Shown piece after piece: positions 7,222-12,012 of a DNA stretch of 12,012 nt. Source of the DNA: an uncultured Alphaproteobacteria bacterium (GTDB lineage Bacteria > Pseudomonadota > Alphaproteobacteria > UBA7985 > CAJQQZ01); contig CAJQQJ010000422.1 of assembly GCA_905480445.1 (NCBI GenBank), forward strand, positions 1 to 12,012, written 5' to 3'. The notes below the pieces were generated by a model. That model searched no databases, was not told the DNA's origin, and worked only from the letters and a program-made list of their open reading frames with translations. The translations under genes were made by a program, and so were the position numbers. The first letter of the stretch is position 1; each line of letters starts with the position of its first letter.

Positions 7222-8151
7222 TTATTTCGGCTTATGATTTTCATGGAAATGACGGGCTATGTCGACGCGACGGCAAACCCATGCTTTATCGTGTGATTGG
7301 ACATAATCGAGGAACTTCATCAACGCAGCCGCACGACCAGGCCGGCCCACCAATCGGCAATGGAGTCCTACTGACATCATTTTAGGGCTATCCGCACCTT
7401 CTTCATAAAGCACATCAAATGTGTCTTTGAGGTAGTTGAAGAACTGATCACCCGCGTTGAAACCTTGGAAAGCAGCAAAGCGCATATCGTTTGTATCCAG
7501 CGTATAGGGAATGACCAGATGAGGACCATGTGGAGATTTCTCCCAGTAAGGTAAATCATCGGCATAGGTGTCGCTGTCATAGAGAAAACCGCCCTCTTCC
7601 TTGATGATATCCCTGGTCTGTGGAGAGATGCGTCCTGTGTACCAACCCAGCGGCCGCTCGCCAGTGATCTCTTCGTGTAGTCGGATAGCATCTTTGATTT
7701 GTTGACGCTCTTCTGCCTCTGGCATGTACTGGTAATCGATCCAGCGCAAACCGTGGGAAGCGATCTCCCAACCCGCTTCTTTCATAGCAGCGACTGCGTC
7801 CGGGTTACGGGCCAAAGCCATTGTTACGCCGTAAACCGTCACAGGCATATTGCGCTTGGTGAACATGCGCCACACCCGCCAGAAACCAGCGCGGCTCCCG
7901 TACTCATAGACGGATTCAATGTTCATGTTGCGCACGCCTTCCAAAGCCGGTGCGCCAACTGTTTCAGACAAAAAAGCTTCGGATGCCTTATCGCCATGGA
8001 TGACCGCATTCTCGCCGCCTTCCTCGTAGTTCACAACAAACTGGACAGCCACTCTCGCACCACCCGGCCATTTTGGGTCAATCGGGTCTCGACCATAACC
8101 AACCAGATCACGTGGATAGCCATCAACGGAAAAGAAGTCCTTATAGCTCAT
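7222..8151 (-). CDS. puuE: Allantoinase PuuE, polysaccharide-deacetylase fold
   Basis: This type of allantoinase hydrolyses allantoin to allantoate and is unrelated to the metal-dependent AllB amidohydrolases; it belongs to the NodB/polysaccharide deacetylase superfamily. The 309-residue length is typical. Characteristic stretches are DLVGYGRDP (15-23), PGGARVAVQFVVNYEEGGE (29-47), the substrate-pocket strand EIASHGLRW (129-137), GWYTGR (169-174), YDSDTYADDLPYW (191-203), VIPYTLDTNDMRF (213-225) and GLHCRLVGRPGR (262-273). The start ATG lies inside the end of uraD (11-bp overlap, ATGAGCTATAA), indicating translational coupling. It is followed by a 124-bp gap and allA. The enzyme yielding ureidoglycolate from allantoate is not in this window. 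Confidence 0.95.
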   Translation of the reverse strand: MSYKDFFSVDGYPRDLVGYGRDPIDPKWPGGARVAVQFVVNYEEGGENAVIHGDKASEAFLSETVGAPALEGVRNMNIESVYEYGSRAGFWRVWRMFTKRNMPVTVYGVTMALARNPDAVAAMKEAGWEIASHGLRWIDYQYMPEAEERQQIKDAIRLHEEITGERPLGWYTGRISPQTRDIIKEEGGFLYDSDTYADDLPYWEKSPHGPHLVIPYTLDTNDMRFAAFQGFNAGDQFFNYLKDTFDVLYEEGADSPKMMSVGLHCRLVGRPGRAAALMKFLDYVQSHDKAWVCRRVDIARHFHENHKPK

Positions 8152-8653
8152 CGACCATCTCCTCTAAACGAAAGCGAATAATGCGGCAAACTTGAGCGAT
8201 TGCTGTCAAAAATTCTTCAGTTTGTGTTGAGCTTAGTCTGGTCTCAAAAGCATCCAGAATCTGGTGTTTGTTCGCACCCTTAACTGCGAAGATGAAGGGG
8301 AAACCAAACTTATCAAGATAACCCCCGTTGAGATTTGTAAACAAATCCAGTTCGGCTTGAGTTAACTGATCCAAGCCTACACCCGCCTGTTCCGACATCG
8401 AATGAGCTTCCAACTCTCCAGCCAATGCTGCCTTACCCGCTAAGTCAGGATGAGCGCGGATAACCGCTAATTGTTCCTTTTCTGTCGCAGTTGTCAGAGC
8501 CCGCTGAAAAGCATCAATCATCGCTGAGCGTGTATCAAATGGTCCTGCTATGCTTCGTGCACGTTCAGCAACCCAAGGAGAATGTTCTGCAACTGGCCCA
8601 AACTTAGCCAGATAGGCGGTTCCCTCTAATGCACTGATTTCACTGACTTTCAT
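8141..8653 (-). CDS. uraD: OHCU decarboxylase
   Basis: UraD decarboxylates 2-oxo-4-hydroxy-4-carboxy-5-ureidoimidazoline (OHCU) to give S-allantoin. The 170-residue product fits the family. Key sequences are HPDLAGKAAL (68-77), SEQAGVGLDQL (87-97), FTNLNGGYLDKFGFPFIFAV (105-124) and the C-terminal RIIRFRLEEMV (157-167). His68, Glu88 and Arg162 correspond by position and context to the active-site residues described in vertebrate and plant enzymes. The frame could extend to a TTG at 8671, but the ATG at 8653 is chosen: it overlaps the puuD stop in TAATG and has GAGGG 7 nt upstream. The 3' end overlaps puuE by 11 bp. No HIU hydrolase domain is fused to it, although such fusions exist elsewhere. 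Confidence 0.93.
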   Translation of the reverse strand: MKVSEISALEGTAYLAKFGPVAEHSPWVAERARSIAGPFDTRSAMIDAFQRALTTATEKEQLAVIRAHPDLAGKAALAGELEAHSMSEQAGVGLDQLTQAELDLFTNLNGGYLDKFGFPFIFAVKGANKHQILDAFETRLSSTQTEEFLTAIAQVCRIIRFRLEEMVDEL

Positions 8654-9831
8654 TACTGAGCCCTCAGCCAAGCACCCAAAGCTTCTCGCTCAGCCTTTGA
8701 CATTGCCGTACCATTACCTAGAGGCATTGCATTAGAGTTTACAGACTGCTGCAATACGGCGTTTTTCTGTACTATGACTTCAGCTAATGAATTGAACTTG
8801 ATGCCTTTAGGAGCCTCATCATGGTCTTCATGGCGAGGACTTCCAGAATGACAGACGGTGCAATGTTGGTTAACTATTGCGAAGATTTCTTCATTTGGCA
8901 GAACTTCAACTGAATCATCCACCGGCTTTGGAGCCGTCATCACGATCAAGGCTAATAGAGCCACCGCAGCGACACCAAGCGTCCATAGTATCTTCTTGGC
9001 CGGGACACCCGCATCATGACGGTTGATAAAGTGACGAACCATTGCGCCTACGATCAAGATCAAAGCAACAATCAACCATGATTTATCATGACTGAACAAC
9101 ATCGGATGATGATTACTGACCATCATCACCAGAACAGGCAAAGTCAGATAGTTGTTATGGAGCGAACGCTGCTTGCCTATTTGGCCGAGTTTAGGGTCTG
9201 GCGGCAGGTCCGCTAACAAAGCTTTAGTGATCTTCGCCTGGTTAGGTATGATGACCATGAACACGTTGGCCGCCATGATTGTACCGACAAAAGCACCGAC
9301 GTGAATGAAGGCCCCTCGCCCACTAAACACCAGCGTGAAAAGGTAAGCGGCACCACATATCAAGATGAACACGGCGGGTACCAACAGGATCTGTTCTCGC
9401 CCTATCGGGGACTTGCACAAACCATCATAAATCATCCAGCCGACAAGCAATGAGCCGATTGAAATAGCAATGGCTTGCCAAGGTACCAATGCAAGAACGG
9501 CAGGATCGATCAGGTAAGCAGTAGCATTGAAATAGTAGATTGAAATCAATAGCGCAAAACCAGAGATCCAAGTGAGATAGGCTTCCCATTTGAACCAATG
9601 GAGGTCACTCGGAAGCGCTTCAGGAGCCACCAAGTACTTTTCCACATGGTAGAAACCGCCACCATGAACCATCCAGGATGTGCCGGACACACCCTTGTTC
9701 ATTTGTGCTCTCTTTTTGAAGGAAATATCGAGCCAAACGAAGAAGAAAGACGCCCCAATCCAGGCGATGCCCAGGGTAATGTGGAACCACCTTAGTAACA
9801 GTGTTGCCCAGTCTGCCAAAAAACCAATCAT
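8653..9831 (-). CDS. puuD: Membrane urate oxidase with C-terminal cytochrome c domain (urate hydroxylase PuuD)
   Basis: PuuD oxidises urate to 5-hydroxyisourate at the inner membrane and, unlike soluble uricase, is expected to pass electrons through its haem to the respiratory chain instead of forming hydrogen peroxide. The 392-residue protein has about eight hydrophobic membrane segments (approximately 9-35, 86-108, 113-137, 147-169, 176-199, 229-247, 252-268, 281-299). The first contains the family pattern LLLRWFHITLGIAWIGASFF. The C-terminal domain has a haem c attachment motif CTVCH (324-328), and Met369 in NAMPLGNGTAM is a likely axial ligand. The frame extends to a TTG at 9867, but the ATG at 9831 is preferred because AAGGGG lies 5 nt upstream and the membrane segment then starts as in the family. 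It heads the operon and its stop overlaps the uraD start (TAATG). Confidence 0.93.
   Translation of the reverse strand: MIGFLADWATLLLRWFHITLGIAWIGASFFFVWLDISFKKRAQMNKGVSGTSWMVHGGGFYHVEKYLVAPEALPSDLHWFKWEAYLTWISGFALLISIYYFNATAYLIDPAVLALVPWQAIAISIGSLLVGWMIYDGLCKSPIGREQILLVPAVFILICGAAYLFTLVFSGRGAFIHVGAFVGTIMAANVFMVIIPNQAKITKALLADLPPDPKLGQIGKQRSLHNNYLTLPVLVMMVSNHHPMLFSHDKSWLIVALILIVGAMVRHFINRHDAGVPAKKILWTLGVAAVALLALIVMTAPKPVDDSVEVLPNEEIFAIVNQHCTVCHSGSPRHEDHDEAPKGIKFNSLAEVIVQKNAVLQQSVNSNAMPLGNGTAMSKAEREALGAWLRAQ
8661..8665 (-). promoter_or_regulatory. Ribosome binding site deciding the uraD start
   Basis: GAGGG on the minus strand lies 7 nt before the uraD ATG at 8653, within the last codons of puuD. 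It favours this ATG over the in-frame TTG six codons upstream. Confidence 0.6.
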
Positions 9832-9939
9832 ATCAACCCCTTGTAATACTTGCATCGATTGTACCAAGCCGGATGTCTCTGTACGAGTTTTAAATTTTCT
9901 TGTAGAGTAGAAATTACTTTTAAGTTTGGTTTGAAAATC
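9832..9939. promoter_or_regulatory. Divergent puuD / LysR-regulator promoter region
   Basis: This 108-bp AT-rich gap separates two divergent genes, the usual place for a LysR-type operator. On the minus strand TACAAT (forward 9858-9863) resembles a -10 box for puuD, but no convincing -35 is visible. The palindromic core ATCGAT lies at 9854-9859. CTTGTA occurs at 9840-9845 and 9899-9904, and an imperfect mate (TACCAAG) lies at 9862-9868, giving an imperfect dyad over the puuD start region. Operator identity is inference; the promoter location is implied by gene layout. Confidence 0.45.
9837..9842 (-). promoter_or_regulatory. Ribosome binding site deciding the puuD start
   Basis: AAGGGG on the minus strand lies 5 nt before the puuD ATG at 9831. 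It supports this start over upstream in-frame ATG (9855) and TTG (9867) codons. Confidence 0.65.
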
Positions 9940-10833
9940 ATGCTCAAAAACCTCGAAGACGTTAAAATTTTCGTCCGTATTGCAGAACGCGGCTCCTTAT
10001 CAGCGGCTGGGCGTGAACTCCGCATGTCGGTCGCGGTTGTAAGCCATCGGATAGCCCGTTTGGAAAAGGACCTAGGCACAACCCTGTTCTGGCGAACAAC
10101 GCGAAAGCTGCAACTCACCGACGAAGGCCGCCGTTTCTTAGAGCACAGCCGGGAACTGCTGGATGTCGTACAGCGTGCAGAAGCAGAACTGTCAGAAGAC
10201 CATACGCCGACACCAGGACCAATCACAGTCACTGTTCCAGTCACGCTTGGTCGAGACTTTATCGCGCCTCTAATCCCTACTTTTCACGAGAGCCATCCTG
10301 GTATTTCAGTACAACTCCACCTGAGTGACCGGTTAATGAACTTGATCGATGACCAATACGATTTGGCGATTAGGATAGCGAACCTCCCTGACTCAGCTTT
10401 GGTTGCTCGTAAGCTTGCATCTAATCAAAGAGTCATCTGTGCTTCTCCAACCTACTTGGAAAAAAATGGCGCGCCGCAAACTTTAGAAGATCTCAACAAT
10501 CACAACTGCCTGCTCCTCAGGTTTCCAGGATCGAAACAATATCAATGGACGATTGAAGCCGAAACTGGTCCGAAGAAACTCAATCTGACTGGAACAATGG
10601 ACGCAGACCAGATGGAGGTGCTGCGCCAATGGGCGCTCGATCATCAAGGGATTACCATGCAGGATCATAGAGATGTGGCTAATGAGCTGGCCGACGGCCT
10701 TCTGGTACCAGTGCTGGAGGAGATTACCCCTGCGTCTTACGCGATCTACGCGCTCTATCCCAAACGGCTGTATATGCCGCCCAGGACCAGAGCATTCTTT
10801 GATTTTTTAGTGCAGCAGTTTAAAGCGATGTAA
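9940..10833 (+). CDS. LysR-family transcriptional regulator, probable regulator of the puuD operon
   Basis: The 297-residue product is a typical LysR-type regulator. The N-terminal winged helix-turn-helix is LEDVKIFVRIAERGSLSAAG (5-24) followed by VVSHRIARLEKDLGTTLFWR (33-52) and LTDEGRRFLEHSRELL (59-74). A linker helix leads to a periplasmic-binding-protein-like effector domain (about 92-295) starting PGPITVTVPVTLGRDFIAPL and including DYDLAIRI-like DQYDLAIRI (138-146). The overall pattern is closest to the DmlR/CrgA-type branch. The frame extends back to a TTG at 9850, but the ATG at 9940 is chosen because it gives the standard LysR N-terminus; no strong Shine-Dalgarno is visible. Divergent placement next to puuD suggests it controls the purine operon in response to a pathway metabolite. 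That is inference from position, and the effector is unknown. Confidence 0.9.
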   Translation: MLKNLEDVKIFVRIAERGSLSAAGRELRMSVAVVSHRIARLEKDLGTTLFWRTTRKLQLTDEGRRFLEHSRELLDVVQRAEAELSEDHTPTPGPITVTVPVTLGRDFIAPLIPTFHESHPGISVQLHLSDRLMNLIDDQYDLAIRIANLPDSALVARKLASNQRVICASPTYLEKNGAPQTLEDLNNHNCLLLRFPGSKQYQWTIEAETGPKKLNLTGTMDADQMEVLRQWALDHQGITMQDHRDVANELADGLLVPVLEEITPASYAIYALYPKRLYMPPRTRAFFDFLVQQFKAM

Positions 10834-10844
10834 ACGATAGGTAA

Positions 10845-11092
10845 TCAATTACTTCGCCACATAATGAACAGACCTGAGATAACAACTAAGACACTGCCAA
10901 GGATCATGACGAAGTCAATTTGTTCACCAAACCAAAAACGCCTATCCCAATACCAAACAGCAAACGAGTATAGCGGAAAGGTGTGACAGAAGAAACTTCA
11001 CCGGTCCGCATTGCCTTCACAAAACTGTCTTCGACCGCACCCCCCGCAAGGCTGCAACCATCCAGCAACAACCATTCTAATTTGTACGCCGA
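10845..11092 (-). pseudogene. 5'-truncated, frameshifted remnant of an EamA/DMT-family transporter
   Basis: Two minus-strand frames join into the C-terminus of an EamA/drug-metabolite transporter. One frame, open from 11092, reads SLAGGAVEDSFVKAMRTG, then EVSSVTPFRYTRLLFGIGIG, a well-known EamA signature region, and hits TGA at 10904-10906. The other frame continues from about 10933 as FGEQIDFVMILGS then VLVVISGLFIMWRSN with a stop at 10845-10847, matching the expected last membrane helix. Restoring one missing base near 10932-10933 joins them as ...GVF.FGEQ.... Intact family members are about 280-300 residues; only about 80 remain, with an in-frame stop at 11093-11095 and the amidase stop at 11155. 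So both a frameshift and loss of the 5' part are seen. Substrate cannot be inferred. This accounts for most of the apparently empty stretch between the regulator and the amidase. Confidence 0.75.
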
Positions 11093-11154
11093 TCAGTTTT
11101 TATTTCAAATCCTTTGGGCAACACCTTAGCGATGCTGTTTCAACAGATTTGACC
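11093..11154. other. Short non-coding spacer next to the amidase gene
   Basis: No gene, promoter or convincing terminator was found here. A CTGT/ACAG pairing just beyond the amidase stop is only 4 bp. Together with the transporter remnant and the 11 bp after the regulator stop, it makes up the 321-bp interval without an intact gene (10834-11154). Confidence 0.5.
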
Positions 11155-12012
11155 TCAGTCGTAGCCAGGAGGTGGTACGAAGCCGCCAATTTCCCGCTCA
11201 ACGGCCCTTGAGAATGCCAACCCTGTATGGTCTCTGCCGTAGCCAGCAATAGCCTGATAGCCAACAGGAAGATCCTCAACAAAACCGATAGGCCCAACAG
11301 TGCTCGGCAACCCAACAACGCCTGAGTAACCTGACCAGAACAGCTGCTGCATTTCAGGCTGCTCTTTGCCATTGACCTCTAGTTTCCGTTCAAAGCGGGC
11401 TCCCTCTTGATTATGCGGGAAGGCAGCGGACGAACAAACGGGTACAATCAAGATATCCCAGTCGGTAAAGAATTCATCGAACTTAAGACGTGAGTGACGA
11501 CGTTCATTGTCGGCAACAAACCATTCTCTATGCGTGAAGCTTCTGCCGCGAATTCGCGGCTCCATCATCCTGGATACCATAGGATCATTCAAGCTTTGCA
11601 CCTTTGCTAAATCTCTAGCATCGTCTTTGGCTGTGAACCCAAAAGACAAAGCCGCACCTAACAAGGTCATATAGTTGGTAAAGTGCTTTTCACTGTCGAT
11701 TGCAGGGCTGTGAGTGAAAGACACCTTTGCGCCAGTCGCTGCAAGTTTCTCGCCAAAGGCAGCGATAGAATCTAGATAACCCTGGTCGACGGCACAGGCT
11801 GAGTCACCAAGTTTGATAGCAATACGGAAATCACTTAGGTTTTCTCGATCATCGGTTGCCAGTCCAGGCTGCCAGGCGCCTTTCCAGAATCTATCGGCTT
11901 GAGCTAACAGATCAAATCCGAGAGACAAGTCACCTGCGTTCCTTGCCAAAGGTCCTTGAACACCGATATCGACATCCATGAGATAGCCAGGAATGGAATG
12001 ACCAGCGCCTGG
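11155..12012 (-). CDS. Amidase-signature family hydrolase, C-terminal part (5' end outside window)
   Basis: The frame is open to the right edge and ends in TGA at 11155-11157, giving about 285 C-terminal residues. It starts with PGAGHSIPGYLMDVDIGVQG and PLARNAGDLSLGFDLLA, the segment that in amidase-signature enzymes (GatA, AmiC, fatty acid amide hydrolase type) follows the Ser-cisSer-Lys catalytic core. The catalytic residues themselves therefore lie outside the window. The C-terminus shows the family pattern of a hydrophobic strand WDILIVPVCSSAAFP, then GLPSTVGPIGF, LPVGYQAIAGYGRDHTGLAF and a terminal VPPPGYD. These enzymes hydrolyse amide bonds of varied substrates; the specific one cannot be inferred. 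It is not obviously GatA, because no gatB or gatC is adjacent in the window. Placement upstream of the transporter remnant on the same strand suggests they once formed an amide-compound uptake/use pair, which is inference. Confidence 0.88.
   Translation of the reverse strand, partial: PGAGHSIPGYLMDVDIGVQGPLARNAGDLSLGFDLLAQADRFWKGAWQPGLATDDRENLSDFRIAIKLGDSACAVDQGYLDSIAAFGEKLAATGAKVSFTHSPAIDSEKHFTNYMTLLGAALSFGFTAKDDARDLAKVQSLNDPMVSRMMEPRIRGRSFTHREWFVADNERRHSRLKFDEFFTDWDILIVPVCSSAAFPHNQEGARFERKLEVNGKEQPEMQQLFWSGYSGVVGLPSTVGPIGFVEDLPVGYQAIAGYGRDHTGLAFSRAVEREIGGFVPPPGYD

Noticed and set aside
7029..7385. Plus-strand open frame of 118 codons across the puuE/allA gap
   Set aside because: It runs antisense through the ends of puuE and allA, resembles no family, and has no ribosome site; it is a shadow frame.
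7699..8181. Plus-strand open frame of 160 codons opposite puuE
   Set aside because: It is fully antisense to a clearly coding allantoinase gene, and its composition is that of a complementary-strand shadow.
10834..10856. Terminator after the LysR gene
   Set aside because: GTAAT-CA-ATTAC is a short AT-rich palindrome with a 2-nt apex and no T-run.
11155..12012. Assignment of the amidase as GatA or as a ureide-pathway enzyme
   Set aside because: No gatB/gatC neighbours are seen, the catalytic core is outside the window, and nothing in the visible part points to a ureide substrate.
1..12012. CRISPR array, tRNA, insertion sequence, phage or toxin-antitoxin genes
   Set aside because: No spaced direct repeats, cloverleaf sequences, transposase motifs or terminal inverted repeats were recognised on either strand.

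Overview
The window looks like a chromosomal segment of a free-living alphaproteobacterium of moderate GC content. The main evidence is gene order on the plus strand: a PpiD-type periplasmic folding factor followed by trpE, trpG, trpD, trpC, moaC and moeA, an arrangement recalled from many Alphaproteobacteria. A genus cannot be assigned from the sequence alone; a marine Rhodospirillales/Kiloniellales-like member is only a guess. No rRNA, tRNA, CRISPR array, insertion sequence or phage gene was seen.

Region 1 (1-6607, plus strand) is a tightly packed biosynthetic operon. It holds the C-terminal part of ppiD, four tryptophan genes covering chorismate to indole-3-glycerol phosphate, and two molybdenum cofactor genes. 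Junctions are +5 nt (ppiD/trpE), +141 nt (trpE/trpG), +11 nt (trpG/trpD), 0 nt (trpD/trpC), +2 nt (trpC/moaC) and a 1-nt TAATG overlap (moaC/moeA). The only real gap, trpE/trpG, contains a possible 16-codon ORF and a 7-bp stem-loop, but no Trp codons.

Region 2 (6594-9831, minus strand) is a purine-degradation operon read puuD-uraD-puuE-allA, in the order of the reactions. Urate is oxidised by a membrane urate oxidase carrying its own cytochrome c domain. OHCU is then decarboxylated to allantoin, allantoin is opened to allantoate, and ureidoglycolate is cleaved to glyoxylate and urea. Two steps have no gene here: HIU hydrolysis and allantoate to ureidoglycolate. Its last gene, allA, overlaps the 3' end of moeA tail to tail by 14 bp. 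A LysR-family regulator (9940-10833) is divergent from puuD across a 108-bp intergenic region and is the obvious candidate regulator. The 124-bp puuE/allA gap holds nested, competing inverted repeats.

Region 3 (10834-12012) holds a 5'-truncated, frameshifted remnant of an EamA/DMT-type membrane transporter and the C-terminal part of an amidase-signature enzyme that runs off the right edge. This end looks like an eroding junction.

No clearly undescribed system was found. The points most worth a second look are the reaction-ordered purine operon with missing steps, the competing hairpins before allA, the small ORF plus hairpin between trpE and trpG, and the transporter relic.
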